From Rikenellaceae bacterium (GTDB taxonomy: Bacteria > Bacteroidota > Bacteroidia > Bacteroidales > Rikenellaceae): 58,497 nt of DNA. The stretch covers positions 1-58,497 of the forward strand of contig SUZQ01000005.1 in NCBI GenBank assembly GCA_015059875.1. Reading direction: 5' to 3'. The notes under the pieces were generated by a model. The model was not told where the DNA came from. It worked only from the letters and a program-made list of their open reading frames with translations, and made no database searches. A program made the translations under genes and the position numbers. Positions 21,241-31,606 of the stretch are shown here, in pieces (within the stretch, counting starts at the first letter, position 1; every line of letters starts with the position of its first letter).

Positions 21241-21403
21241 GACCTGCGGGCAAACAAAAGATTTTAGGAGCGGGCTTTGAGCCTATCCGACAACAGCCAA
21301 GGCTGGGAAGATTAGAGGAGAGGTCTCTATAAAACATCAGGGATGCACCCTTAAATGCAAACAAAACAGAAACAAATAAAAACAAATAAAAAACTAAACA
21401 ACT

Positions 21404-21655
21404 ATGGCAAATCACAAGTCATCAGAGAAGAGAATCCGCCAGACAGCAACCAAGCGTGCGCACAACCGTCTTTATCACAAGACTACTCGTAACGCTATCA
21501 AGGCTCTCCGCAACACCACTGAGAAGAGTGCAGCAGAGGCTTTGTTGCCAAAGGTTACAGCTATGCTCGATAAGTTGGCTAAGACCAACATTATCCACAA
21601 GAACAAGGCTGCAAACCTTAAGAGTGCGGCTCAGTTGCATGTAAACGCTCTCTAA
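21404..21655 (+). CDS. rpsT: 30S ribosomal protein S20
   Basis: [35 protein letters not shown]. Confidence 0.96.
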   Translation: MANHKSSEKRIRQTATKRAHNRLYHKTTRNAIKALRNTTEKSAAEALLPKVTAMLDKLAKTNIIHKNKAANLKSAAQLHVNAL

Positions 21656-21684
21656 TCGAGAGTCGGCATTGCAGCTACAACAAT

Positions 21685-21716
21685 ACGGACTATCCTCAAA
21701 AGGGTGGTCCGTTTGT
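21685..21716 (+). terminator. Terminator downstream of rpsT
   Basis: ACGGACTATCC/GGGTGGTCCGT hairpin followed by a T-rich tail. Confidence 0.75.
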
Positions 21717-21759
21717 TATACTATCCGCCGTATCAACAACACCTAAAACCAATAAAACA

Positions 21760-22572
21760 ATGAAAATCAAAAACTTACTTCTTGCTATTGTAGCCATAAC
21801 CCTCACAGCCGAGGCTGCTGCACAAGTTGTATTCCCAAAAGGTCGTGACCTCAAGTTCGGCTTGCAGGCTCACCGCGGACTCTCGCATCGCTATCCCGAA
21901 AACACCATCCCTGCGTTCCGTGAGGCGGGTAAAATTGACCTCTTTTGGGGAATGGAGACCGATGTGCAGATGACCTCCGATGGTGTTCTTGTATGTATGC
22001 ACGACAACACCATTGACCGTACTACAAACGGTACTGGCAAGGTTAGCGACTACACTTGGGCAGAGTTACGAAAGCTCCATATCGACGGCGGAACGGGATG
22101 GACAGACCGCTACGCAGGCAAGTTGTGCGTTCCAACCTTCGAGCAGTACCTCAAAATCTGCAAGAAGGCAAACCTCGTTCCCTATGTTGAGTTGAAACTA
22201 CTCACTCCAGAGGGTGTAAAGAAGACTATCGAGATGCTTCACAAGATGGGATTCGAGGGTAAATATGTCCTCACTTCGTTCCATTGGGACTACCTCAAGG
22301 AGGCTGCAAAATATAGCAACGCACCACTTGAGCATATGAAGAGCCGCTTCACAAAGGAGATGATCGACAGCCTCAAAAATGTAAAAAACTGCGTTATTCG
22401 ACCTGCGGCAAAGCGCGTTACAAAGGAGCTGGTAGATTACTGCCACTCGCAAGGTCTTACGGTTGAGTGCTACGGCATCAGTGTTGCTGGTGGCAAGCAG
22501 GTAGACGGACTTCGCAAGATGGGTGTCAAGGGTGGCACCTGCAACGATTGGCAAAACTTGCGACTCGAATAG
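21760..22572 (+). CDS. Glycerophosphodiester phosphodiesterase family protein
   Basis: Signal peptide; AHRGLSHRYPENTIPAF, METDVQMTSDGVLVCMHDNTIDRTTNGTG. Confidence 0.93.
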   Translation: MKIKNLLLAIVAITLTAEAAAQVVFPKGRDLKFGLQAHRGLSHRYPENTIPAFREAGKIDLFWGMETDVQMTSDGVLVCMHDNTIDRTTNGTGKVSDYTWAELRKLHIDGGTGWTDRYAGKLCVPTFEQYLKICKKANLVPYVELKLLTPEGVKKTIEMLHKMGFEGKYVLTSFHWDYLKEAAKYSNAPLEHMKSRFTKEMIDSLKNVKNCVIRPAAKRVTKELVDYCHSQGLTVECYGISVAGGKQVDGLRKMGVKGGTCNDWQNLRLE

Positions 22573-22586
22573 TATTCAACCAGATG

Positions 22587-22624
22587 AAAACGAGCGTGTC
22601 TACAAGTAGTAACACGCTCGTTTT
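22587..22624. terminator. Bidirectional-looking terminator hairpin
   Basis: AAAACGAGCGTGT...ACACGCTCGTTTT perfect stem between convergent genes. Confidence 0.85.
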
Positions 22625-22680
22625 GTCAGAAGTTTTATCAGAAGTTGTATAAAGTAGGTGGGATTCTGGGTTTTATCTCG

Positions 22681-24063
22681 CTACATCAACTTTTTAATCA
22701 GCGAGAACAGCCTATACGGCATATAGCGGAACGGAATATCTATCTTCGTTGTGGTCGATACCACCGACTTACGGTGCGAAAAGACCTTGAAACTCTCCTC
22801 GCCGTGATATGCCGACATTCCCGAATTGCCAACTCCGCCAAACGGCGCATTCTCGTTGGCAATGTGCATAATAACATCGTTCAGGCAGGCTCCGCCCGAC
22901 GATGTGCGACGCAGCACCTCCTCGCCCTTATCGGTTGCACCGAAGTAGTAGAGCGCGAGTGGCTTTTCGCGGTCAAGCACAAAGTTTATCGCCTCCTCCG
23001 TTTCGCCAAAGGTTAGCAGAGGAAATATCGGGCCGAAAATCTCCTCCTGCATCACAGGGGCTTCGGGCGATACATTATCCAAGAGCGTAGGTTCGACGAA
23101 ACGCTCCTCCTTATCATATCCTCCACCAAAACGAATTGCGCCATCCGAGAGATAGCTCACCAAGCGGTTGAACGCCTTATCCGAAACGATACGCACGAAG
23201 TACTTACTCTTCTGCGGTTTTTTGCCCAGCAAAGAACGGAACGATTTGCGCAGCTCCTCCACAAACTGCTCCTTTACATCCTGATGCACAAGAAGATAGT
23301 CGGGAGCGATGCATGTCTGTCCCGCATTGAGCGACTTGCCCCACGCAATGCGCTTTGCAGCGACCTTAATATCCGCCTCCTTATCGACAATGCAAGGGCT
23401 CTTACCCCCCAGCTCAAGCACCACGGGGGTGAGGTTTTTCGCTGCCGCCTCCATCACTTGACGACCAAGCACAGGGCTTCCCGTGAAGAAAATCAAATCG
23501 AAACGCTCATCGAGCAGCGCGCGATTGACATCGCGATTACCCTGCACAATGGCGATATACTCATCCTCGAAGGTGTCATCAATCATCTGCTCCAGCACCT
23601 GCGCCACATTCGGCACATAGGGCGAAGGTTTCAAAATAGCGGTACAGCCAGCCGATATCGCACCCACAAGCGGATTCAGTAGCAGCTGCACGGGATAGTT
23701 CCAAGGTGCGATAATGAGCGTATTGCCAAGTGGCTCACTCAACACCTTGCAACGCGAAGGAAACATCTTCAGAGGCGATGAAGGTCGCTCCGCCGAAGCC
23801 CACGACGAGAGGTGCTTCAGGTGGTTGCGAATCTCGCCCAGCACAATGCTGAACTCAGTCATATACGCCTCCTCGTACGACTTGTGCAGATCGTGCCACA
23901 ACGCCTCAGCAAGAGGGCGTTCCCACTTGTGCATAGCGTCGAGCAGACGCTGCAACATCTCCTTACGGAACTTCAAATCGAGCGTTACACCACTACGAAA
24001 GTAGCGGCGTTGCGCCTCGATAGTACTCTTGATGTACTCTATTGAGCTATTCTCTACCGCCAT
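22681..24063 (-). CDS. Aldehyde dehydrogenase family protein
   Basis: PWNYPVQLLLNPLVGAISAGCTAILKPS, LELGGKSPCIVDK, NAGQTCIAPDYLL. Confidence 0.95.
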   Translation of the reverse strand: MAVENSSIEYIKSTIEAQRRYFRSGVTLDLKFRKEMLQRLLDAMHKWERPLAEALWHDLHKSYEEAYMTEFSIVLGEIRNHLKHLSSWASAERPSSPLKMFPSRCKVLSEPLGNTLIIAPWNYPVQLLLNPLVGAISAGCTAILKPSPYVPNVAQVLEQMIDDTFEDEYIAIVQGNRDVNRALLDERFDLIFFTGSPVLGRQVMEAAAKNLTPVVLELGGKSPCIVDKEADIKVAAKRIAWGKSLNAGQTCIAPDYLLVHQDVKEQFVEELRKSFRSLLGKKPQKSKYFVRIVSDKAFNRLVSYLSDGAIRFGGGYDKEERFVEPTLLDNVSPEAPVMQEEIFGPIFPLLTFGETEEAINFVLDREKPLALYYFGATDKGEEVLRRTSSGGACLNDVIMHIANENAPFGGVGNSGMSAYHGEESFKVFSHRKSVVSTTTKIDIPFRYMPYRLFSLIKKLM

Positions 24064-25430
24064 TAGTTACCATGTTTTTTAAGTATAGAGCTCTCCGATT
24101 GCTTCAACTCCTTCAAGTTCTTCAAAACCAACTTCGAGAACTCCTCCCAAGGATAGAATGGGGCGGTATCGCACTTTATCGGCAGCGTCGCATCGCGCTC
24201 GTTGATAAGCGAACGAACAAGAACCTTGCCCGACTTGTCGCGATAGAGGACAATCTGCAAATTTGCCGCCATAGGGACATATACACCGTGATTGAACGAT
24301 GTTGTTGCCACCTCTATATCCTCGTTCCACTGCGGCACGCAACCATCGTAACCGATAGCCGAGAGGAGAGGCCCAACATACGAATCGTGCGTAAAGCGAA
24401 GGTTTGCATTATTCGGATTTTTGCCCTTGATAGCCTCGTCTCCCTTGTTGAGAATGTCGAGAAGCATCGCCTCCATGTGCGACTGTCGAGCCTCGACATA
24501 CTCGTTGCCTCGACCAATATTAAAGTTGAGCCAATGGCTCGTCTGGTAGACATACATAAAGTACAAATCGTCGAGCGAGAAGAGGCGATTAAACAACTCC
24601 CTATCGCCCAGCTCGAAATTCTCGCCAAAGAGCAGCGTGTGGAGCGAGTAGCGCATCACTCTTGCTCCGTACTTTCCGCCACACTCCTCGACGAGTCTAT
24701 CTCCATCGGTGGATATCTTTGCGAGAAAAGCCGACGCATCGTATCCGCGCTCCCACGACTTGCGAGCCTTTGTCCACTCGCCATTGTCGTTATAATCTTT
24801 GCACAGCTCCTTTGCCCTCTCCGATACGGCAGGGTTGTTTGCCAATGGGCGCACAATCCACAACTCGCTTGCGCGCGCCTGCTGATGCACCATAATTTTA
24901 GGATTCTTCTCCTTCATCGCATCGTTGAATGCCACCATCGACAACAGACAACGCAACGATGTACTCGACTTGCCCTCGATAGAGCCACCATCGAAAACCC
25001 TTCCGAAGTGGTCGTAGGCACGATGTGCGATACCGCGCCACTGCTCAACTCCAAGCTCCGAAAGTTCGCCATCGCGTCCTGCTTGTGCCTTCAGAATCTC
25101 CTTTGCACGGCTACGCAACAACTCGCCATCTTTGGTCAGGATGCCCATATCGTGAGCCTTATCGAGTATGGCGCACAACTTCTTGAAACGGGAAGCCTTC
25201 TGCTCATAGCGCGAGCCGTGACGACCTACCAGCGTAAAGTAGAAAGGCTCAAAGCCTTCGGGTGCAGCGGCAATCTCGCCAAACGGAATGCCTGGATAGG
25301 TCGATGCCACAGGGCAGGAGAGATTTGGGTATTTAGCGAGGCTCTCGCGTATAGCCTTTGGCGACTGCGCAACTGCCGAAAAGGCGAGCGCAACAACGGC
25401 TAAAAACAGAATTAATCTTTTAGTTCTCAT
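24063..25430 (-). CDS. Histidine-type (MINPP-like) phosphatase
   Basis: Signal peptide; FTLVGRHGSRYEQKASRF; C-terminal histidine phosphatase region. Confidence 0.85.
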   Translation of the reverse strand: MRTKRLILFLAVVALAFSAVAQSPKAIRESLAKYPNLSCPVASTYPGIPFGEIAAAPEGFEPFYFTLVGRHGSRYEQKASRFKKLCAILDKAHDMGILTKDGELLRSRAKEILKAQAGRDGELSELGVEQWRGIAHRAYDHFGRVFDGGSIEGKSSTSLRCLLSMVAFNDAMKEKNPKIMVHQQARASELWIVRPLANNPAVSERAKELCKDYNDNGEWTKARKSWERGYDASAFLAKISTDGDRLVEECGGKYGARVMRYSLHTLLFGENFELGDRELFNRLFSLDDLYFMYVYQTSHWLNFNIGRGNEYVEARQSHMEAMLLDILNKGDEAIKGKNPNNANLRFTHDSYVGPLLSAIGYDGCVPQWNEDIEVATTSFNHGVYVPMAANLQIVLYRDKSGKVLVRSLINERDATLPIKCDTAPFYPWEEFSKLVLKNLKELKQSESSILKKHGN

Positions 25431-25444
25431 ATATTTAGTTCAAT

Positions 25445-25708
25445 TTAGTCTCTCTTTTTAAGAATTTCATCGCGGCGGCTCTCCAACTCGTAGCGTGAGC
25501 CATGACGACCCGTCAGCGAGTAGTAGAACAACTTGTAACCCTTTGGTGACGGAGCAATCTTTTCGATAGGTACATTTTGATATGTCGTAATAGTGGGAAT
25601 CGAAAAGTTGGAGTTCTCACGGATCATCTTGCGAATCGCCTCAGGCGACTGTGCAAGAGCAATAGTTGCTACCGCAAGCGCAATAATCGTGGTAAGTAAT
25701 TTTCTCAT
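25445..25708 (-). pseudogene. Truncated MINPP-like phosphatase paralog (N-terminal fragment)
   Basis: MRKLLTTIIALAVATIALAQSPEAIRKMIREN...FYYSLTGRHGSRYELESRRDEILKKRD ends shortly after the RHG motif; 14 bp from the full-length paralog. Confidence 0.75.
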
Positions 25709-25728
25709 ACCTCTCTTTTCTACTGCTA

Positions 25729-25760
25729 CAAAGGTACAAATTTTCAATTATATTATCAAA
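25729..25760 (-). promoter_or_regulatory. Bacteroidetes-type promoter for the phosphatase/ALDH transcript
   Basis: Minus strand TTTG, 20 nt, TACCTTTG upstream of the truncated paralog. Confidence 0.65.
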
Positions 25761-25868
25761 TGTTCAGAAAATTCTTGAATTGGAGAGATCATGGCGATAA
25801 AATCGAGAATTTTATCTATCTTTGTAGGTATTTACAACAGCAACATAAATTCTTAATATAACTTGTAA

Positions 25869-27062
25869 ATGATTCTTCGTCGTCAATTTCTTGCAAATGT
25901 CGCTCAGACATCGCCCTCGCCAATGTTGGTCGAGGTGGAGCGTGCCGAGGGTGTATTCTTCTACACCCCTACGGGAAAACGCTATTTCGACCTTGTTTCG
26001 GGCGTATCGGTGAGCAATGTCGGACACGGCAACCGTGCCGTTGTCGAGGCGGTAAAGCAGCAGGCAGAGAGCTATATGCACATTATGGTCTATGGCGAGA
26101 TGGTCGAGCGACCACAAGTGGAGTACGCCGTAGAGATTTCCGAGGCTCTGCCCGCACCGTTAGAGAGTGTCTACTTCCTCAATTCGGGAGCAGAGGCAAT
26201 CGAGGGGGCATTGAAGTTGGCTAAAAGATATACCCACCGCACCGAGATGATATCGATGCGTCGCGCCTATCACGGCTCTACGCACGGAGCAATGAGTATG
26301 ATGGGTGAGCCTGAGGGCGAAGAGTGGAAAAACGCCTTCCGACCTCTGCTACCCGATTGCAGAGCATTGGATTTCAACTCGTTTGACGACCTGCAACTCA
26401 TAACCGAAAAGAGCGCTTGTGTACTCTGTGAGCCGGTACAGGGCGAGGCGGGTGTTCGACCTCCGAAGGAGGGTTATCTGCAAGCTCTGCGCAAGCGTTG
26501 CGACGAGGTTGGTGCGCTCCTTATCTTCGACGAGATTCAGACCGGAATGGGGCGTTCGGGAGAGATGTTCGCCTGCACGAAATATGGCGTAACTCCCGAT
26601 ATCATCTGCCTTGCAAAGGCGTTTGGAGGTGGTATGCCTCTCGGAGCGTTCGTTTCATCGAAGGAGATTATGGATTCGTTGCAGGATAACCCTACGCTCG
26701 GTCATATCACAACCTTTGGCGGTCATCCCGTATGTTGCGCTGCTGGTTTGGCAGCTTTCCGCTACCTCAAAGAGAACAATATTGTGGCGGATGTCGAGCG
26801 CAAAGGAGCATTGTACGAGGAGCTGCTGAAAGACCACCCTGCCGTACTCGAAATTCGTCGCAGCGGACTTCTGCTTGCCGTTGAACTTGGCACCGAGGAG
26901 CGACTGTTCCGCGTAATGGAGATGTTCAAGGAGGAGGGCATTTTGAGCGATTGGTTCCTCTACTGCGCCACCGCCTTCCGAATCTCGCCTCCGCTGGTAA
27001 TCTCCGACGAGGAGATACGCGAGAGTGTAGAGATTATTCGTCGCGTACTCGACAGACTCTAA
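25869..27062 (+). CDS. Class-III pyridoxal-phosphate aminotransferase
   Basis: FLNSGAEAIEGALKLAKRYTHRTEMIS, LIFDEIQTGMGRSGEMFA, CLAKAFGGGMPLGAF. Confidence 0.93.
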   Translation: MILRRQFLANVAQTSPSPMLVEVERAEGVFFYTPTGKRYFDLVSGVSVSNVGHGNRAVVEAVKQQAESYMHIMVYGEMVERPQVEYAVEISEALPAPLESVYFLNSGAEAIEGALKLAKRYTHRTEMISMRRAYHGSTHGAMSMMGEPEGEEWKNAFRPLLPDCRALDFNSFDDLQLITEKSACVLCEPVQGEAGVRPPKEGYLQALRKRCDEVGALLIFDEIQTGMGRSGEMFACTKYGVTPDIICLAKAFGGGMPLGAFVSSKEIMDSLQDNPTLGHITTFGGHPVCCAAGLAAFRYLKENNIVADVERKGALYEELLKDHPAVLEIRRSGLLLAVELGTEERLFRVMEMFKEEGILSDWFLYCATAFRISPPLVISDEEIRESVEIIRRVLDRL

Positions 27063-27078
27063 AAAACCACATTCAAAG

Positions 27079-28509
27079 ATGAGAGCCCCGCTAACCCTTG
27101 CCGTAATAGTCGCCTACATAGTGTTGCTATTTGTGGTTGCGCACCTCTCGCGTAGGAATCGAGCCGAAGCAACGACGAGGCGATATCCACGATGGCTTGT
27201 TCTCGTGGCGTTGGTGAGTGCGCCGATGACGGGCCTCACCTTTATCTCTATCCCAGGCTCGGTGGGGCGCGATGCCTTTGCCTATCTGCAACTAAATTTG
27301 GGCGTTATCGTGGCATACGCTGTAATTGCCTATGGGTTAGTACCCCTCTACTATCGTCACAATGTAACATCGCTCTACGAATACCTCGACAACCGTTTTG
27401 GGGCGCGCAGCCACGCAACGGGGGCGTGGTTCTTCCTTGTATCGAAGATTTTAACCGCATCGCTACGCGTCTTTGTAGTATGTATGGTGGTGCAACAACT
27501 CTTGTGCAACACGCTCGGTGTGCCATTTGGGATTACCGCCACTATATTTATGGCGTTGGTATGGCTCTACACGCATCGCGGAGGGGTTTCATCGGTGATT
27601 TGGGCAGACCTTATAAAGACGCTCTGTATGGTTGTGTGTGCAGCTATCTCGATAGTTTTCATCCTCAACTCGCTCGATCTATCCTTTATGGAAGCGATGA
27701 AGATCGGCTCGGCGAAGGGGCTGACCAAGAGCTTCTTCTTCGATGACATTAACGACAGCCGCTACTTCGTAAAGATGTTCCTTTCGGGAGTGTTTGTAGT
27801 GGTTGCATCGACGGGACTCGACCAAGATATTATGCAACGAGTATTGAGCAGCGACTCGCTGCGCTCGGCGCAACGCAATATGGTGTTTTCATCCATTTTT
27901 CAGGTGTTGCTGATTGCACTGCTGCTCGTTTTGGGTGCAATATTCTACCTCTATATTGCCGAGAGAGGTGCTACGGGGGTAGAGGGGGATGAGGCGTTTG
28001 CCTATATCGTTTCGCAGGAGGGGATGCCGATGATGATGAGTGCATTGCTTATTTTGGGTGTTGTTGCTGCAACTTTCTCATCTACGGGAGGCTCTCTAAC
28101 TGCTTTAACAACCTCGTTTATGGTGGATATTCTACACTCCAAACGACAATTTACAGAGAGGCAGAGTCGAAAAGTAGACCACATTGTACACCTCGCTACA
28201 GCTGTGGTAATGGTGGTGCTGGTCTTTATCTTTGAGAGATGGGGCAACGATAGCGCAATCGCACTCTACTACCTCCTCTCAAGCTACACCTTCGGGCCTC
28301 TGCTTGGATTGTTCGCCTTCGGAATCCTCTCCAAACGAGAGGTACACGACAAGTTTGTGCCGCTGGTAGCCATAGCAGCACCTCTCATCTGCTTTATACT
28401 CGACTACAACTCGAAGAGCTGGTTTGGAGGGTATGAATTTGGTTTTGAGATTATGCTACTCAATGCGGCCATAACTATTGGAGGGTTGTATTGTATAAGT
28501 AAAAAATAA
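27079..28509 (+). CDS. Sodium:solute symporter (SSS family), candidate MurNAc transporter
   Basis: SSS-type polytopic protein with SVGRDAFAYLQLNLG and STGLDQDIMQRVLSS; in a cluster with a BadF kinase and murQ. Confidence 0.85.
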   Translation: MRAPLTLAVIVAYIVLLFVVAHLSRRNRAEATTRRYPRWLVLVALVSAPMTGLTFISIPGSVGRDAFAYLQLNLGVIVAYAVIAYGLVPLYYRHNVTSLYEYLDNRFGARSHATGAWFFLVSKILTASLRVFVVCMVVQQLLCNTLGVPFGITATIFMALVWLYTHRGGVSSVIWADLIKTLCMVVCAAISIVFILNSLDLSFMEAMKIGSAKGLTKSFFFDDINDSRYFVKMFLSGVFVVVASTGLDQDIMQRVLSSDSLRSAQRNMVFSSIFQVLLIALLLVLGAIFYLYIAERGATGVEGDEAFAYIVSQEGMPMMMSALLILGVVAATFSSTGGSLTALTTSFMVDILHSKRQFTERQSRKVDHIVHLATAVVMVVLVFIFERWGNDSAIALYYLLSSYTFGPLLGLFAFGILSKREVHDKFVPLVAIAAPLICFILDYNSKSWFGGYEFGFEIMLLNAAITIGGLYCISKK

Positions 28510-28522
28510 TTTCGTATATTTG
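28491..28522 (+). promoter_or_regulatory. Bacteroidetes-type promoter upstream of the kinase gene
   Basis: TTG, 21 nt, TATATTTG. Confidence 0.5.
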
Positions 28523-28542
28523 CGTTACAAAGAGTTGAAAAT

Positions 28543-29388
28543 ATGATAGTAATAGCAGACGGTGGAGCAACAAAATGCGACTGGGCATTTGTCGAAAATG
28601 GAGAGATTGTTGAGCGACTCAAGATGGAGGGTATAAACCCCTTCTCAGTCCCAGAGGAGCATATCCGTGAGGTTGTCGAGCGCGACTTCCTTCCCGTGGC
28701 TTCGCGCTACGAAATTTCGCATATCTGGTTCTATGGCGCAGGTTGCGGTTTTGGCGGAGCGATTATCAAGCGTGTGTTGGAGCAGCTCTTCCCCTCGACA
28801 GAGGTCTTTGTCGGCTCGGACATTGACGGAGCTGCCAAAGCTTGTTGCGCAGACGGCTCAGGCATAGTCTGCATTTTGGGAACGGGCGTAAGTTCCATAC
28901 AGATTGAGAATGGCGAATGCACAAAGCGTCTGCCCGGCCCTGGTTACATCTTGGGAGATGAGGGTAGTGGAACGGTAATGGGGCGAATGCTGCTCTCCGA
29001 TTTTATCTACAATCAGCTACCTCCACATCTGCACAAACTCTTCACCGAGGAGTTTAATATTACCATTCCCGAAATTATAGACCACACCTATCATAAACCC
29101 GCTGCAAATCGATTCTTCAGCTCATTTACGCCCTTCCTCTCGCGCCATATCGACGAGGAGCATTGTCGCAATATTGTGCGCTACAACTTCGAGCAGTTAG
29201 CGAAGCGCAACTTGAGCCAATACGATGTAGAGCGCCTTTCGGTAAACTTCGTGGGCTCGGTGGCTGCCATATTTGAGGATATTTTGAGCGAGGAGTTGGA
29301 GAAACACGGGATGAAAAAGGGCATTATTGTTCGCTCTCCGATAGAGAATTTGGTCAAGAATCTGACCGCCGAGTTGAATAGAAAATAA
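28543..29388 (+). CDS. BadF/BadG-type sugar kinase (GlcNAc/MurNAc kinase-like)
   Basis: MIVIADGGATKCDWAFVENG, GSGIVCILGTGVSSIQ, GYILGDEGSGTVMGRMLL. Confidence 0.85.
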   Translation: MIVIADGGATKCDWAFVENGEIVERLKMEGINPFSVPEEHIREVVERDFLPVASRYEISHIWFYGAGCGFGGAIIKRVLEQLFPSTEVFVGSDIDGAAKACCADGSGIVCILGTGVSSIQIENGECTKRLPGPGYILGDEGSGTVMGRMLLSDFIYNQLPPHLHKLFTEEFNITIPEIIDHTYHKPAANRFFSSFTPFLSRHIDEEHCRNIVRYNFEQLAKRNLSQYDVERLSVNFVGSVAAIFEDILSEELEKHGMKKGIIVRSPIENLVKNLTAELNRK

Positions 29389-29395
29389 CAATATT

Positions 29396-31600
29396 ATGAA
29401 GCGACTTCTTATAGCCATTGCAGTTTGCGCTCTCTGCGCCTGCCAAAACGGAAATGCAGTTCTCGACAATGGTCTAATGCGCCTTGAGTTTGACCGTGAA
29501 ACGGGCGATCTCCTCTCGATGACCGACCTCGAAACGGGATACGAATATCTCGACACCACAGCCGAGCCACAGCGATTGTGGAGCATCGTTCCGCTTGCCG
29601 AGGGGGATGAAATTGTAGAGCCTACAAAGGTTAAGGTGCGAAAACTCTCTCGCCACGAGGTTCAGCTATCGTGGAGCGACAATGGAGCATTCTCGCTTGT
29701 TGCGCGTGTGCGACTCGATAAGGAGAAGCCACTTTCGTATTGGTCGGTGGAGATGAGCGACTACGACGGAGCGAAGATTCAGGAGTTGATTTTCCCACAC
29801 TTGACAAATATCAAGGCCTTTACAAACGAGGAGATACTACTCTCGGATTGGACTGGAGCGTTATACAAGAATCCGCGTGCGAGTCAGACGAGCCTTTCGT
29901 TATTCAAGCGAAATCACAAGCACCACACAATGCAGCTCTCGGCAATCTACGGCGACGAGCCAAGCGGTCTTTACCTCGCCACAAACGATGCAGAGTCGTA
30001 TGGCAAGAACTTCTTAATAGAGTTCCGCGATGCCCTTACCGACTACAAGATGATAAATTTCTTGGAGATCGCATCCGACAAGCACATATACAAACCTCCT
30101 TACGACTTTGTTCTCGGTACGCTGCACGGCAATTGGTACGATGCAGCTCTTATCTACCGCGAATGGGCTTTGCAGCAAGAGTGGGTAAAGAACTGTCGCC
30201 TTCACAGCGGCAAGATGAACGAGTGGTTGCCAGAGACCGATATTTGGATGTGGAATCGTGGATATTCGAGCAATGTACTGCCCGAAGCGGAGGACCTGAA
30301 GGCGTTTCTTGGCGACGATTACAATGTGAGCGTCTTGTGGCACTGGTGGCACAATGGCCCATACGACGATGCATTTCCAGAGTACCTCCCACCTCGCGAG
30401 GGGCGCGAGAGCTTCGTAAAGGCGGTTGCCAAGGCGAAGTCGAAGGGTATAAATATGACTCCTTATATGAACTCTTTTCAATGGGGAGGAGCAACCAAAA
30501 GTTTCCGCGAAAAGGGGGTAGAGAGATATGTTGCCCGCAAAGCCGATGGCTCAACGCTTGCACACATCTACAATAAGTTTACGGAGAATTCGCTTGTGCC
30601 TGTCTGTATCACGCAAGAGTTTTGGCGCGAGACCTATTCGGGACTATGCGATACGGTGATAAACAGTTATGGCTGTTCGGGTGTATATATGGATCAAACC
30701 TGCAACCAATATTTGTGCTACAACCCCGAACACGGACACTCGGTTGGTGGCGGCAACTATTGGGTAAAAAGCCACCTGAAGATGATTGAGCGCATCCGCG
30801 AAAAGACCGCCGAGAACAACCCAATCCTTACGGGTGAAGGCTCTGGCGAGGATTGGATGGCACATCTCGATGGATATCTCACCCTCGAAGGCAGCCGCGA
30901 GCGTATGAGAGGAGCAAAGGCTTCGGAGATAGTACCTCTCTTCAATGCGGTATATCACGGCTACGCCATCTGCTTCGGCAACCTCTCAGGTCTGACCTAT
31001 CCACCATACGACGACTGTTGGCCAAAGAAGTATCGCTCGCCCAACACCGAAACTCTCCTCCCTGAGAAGCACAACTTGCAAATGCGTATGGAACAGGCGC
31101 GCACCTTTGTTTGGGGCTCGCAGCCTATGATTTCGAACTACCATCCATTTGTGCGCAAGGGACGCCCTACAGAGATGCGCTACCTGGCAGAGTTGGTTGC
31201 TAAACGCAAGCAGTACAAGGAGTATCTGCAATATGGAACAATGATGCGTCCGCCAAAGATGCAGGATGATTACGCCACAGAGATTGATTGCGTACAGATG
31301 ACAATATATAGCTACAAGACTGAGGGTACAAATATCTTTCCGTTCAAGAAGGTTGTGCCGATGCTCTACTCGTCGGCTTGGCGCAACAAAGAGAACAATA
31401 TTCTGCTTGCCTTTACAAATATAAGCGAGGAGGCAAAGGCTCTCTCATTCACGATCGACCTCAACGAAATGGGACTTGACGACCACTATACCCTCTACAT
31501 CGACGGTGTTGCGCAAGAGGGTACGCCACAATCGAGCTACGAAGTGATGATTGGAGGCTGTGCAGCCAAGATTTTTGAATTTAAGAACAATAACCGATAA
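29396..31600 (+). CDS. Lipoprotein, predicted retaining-type glycoside hydrolase (DUF6259/GH101-like TIM barrel)
   Basis: Lipobox LCAC; candidate catalytic strands CSGVYMDQTCNQ and NPILTGEGSGEDWMAHLDG; tandem paralog downstream. Confidence 0.6.
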   Translation: MKRLLIAIAVCALCACQNGNAVLDNGLMRLEFDRETGDLLSMTDLETGYEYLDTTAEPQRLWSIVPLAEGDEIVEPTKVKVRKLSRHEVQLSWSDNGAFSLVARVRLDKEKPLSYWSVEMSDYDGAKIQELIFPHLTNIKAFTNEEILLSDWTGALYKNPRASQTSLSLFKRNHKHHTMQLSAIYGDEPSGLYLATNDAESYGKNFLIEFRDALTDYKMINFLEIASDKHIYKPPYDFVLGTLHGNWYDAALIYREWALQQEWVKNCRLHSGKMNEWLPETDIWMWNRGYSSNVLPEAEDLKAFLGDDYNVSVLWHWWHNGPYDDAFPEYLPPREGRESFVKAVAKAKSKGINMTPYMNSFQWGGATKSFREKGVERYVARKADGSTLAHIYNKFTENSLVPVCITQEFWRETYSGLCDTVINSYGCSGVYMDQTCNQYLCYNPEHGHSVGGGNYWVKSHLKMIERIREKTAENNPILTGEGSGEDWMAHLDGYLTLEGSRERMRGAKASEIVPLFNAVYHGYAICFGNLSGLTYPPYDDCWPKKYRSPNTETLLPEKHNLQMRMEQARTFVWGSQPMISNYHPFVRKGRPTEMRYLAELVAKRKQYKEYLQYGTMMRPPKMQDDYATEIDCVQMTIYSYKTEGTNIFPFKKVVPMLYSSAWRNKENNILLAFTNISEEAKALSFTIDLNEMGLDDHYTLYIDGVAQEGTPQSSYEVMIGGCAAKIFEFKNNNR

Positions 31601-31606
31601 AAAACT

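Noticed and set aside
20997-21415. Minus-strand ORFs with RYFPYL/DTFHTS repeats
   Set aside because: Open only because the 18-bp minisatellite lacks stops; one runs across the tRNA-Glu end and neither has a credible start region. Kept as a repeat finding instead.
24042-25403. 453-aa plus-strand ORF opposite the MINPP-like phosphatase
   Set aside because: Shadow ORF of a clear minus-strand gene; no recognisable motifs and basic/Leu/Arg-rich composition typical of antisense frames.
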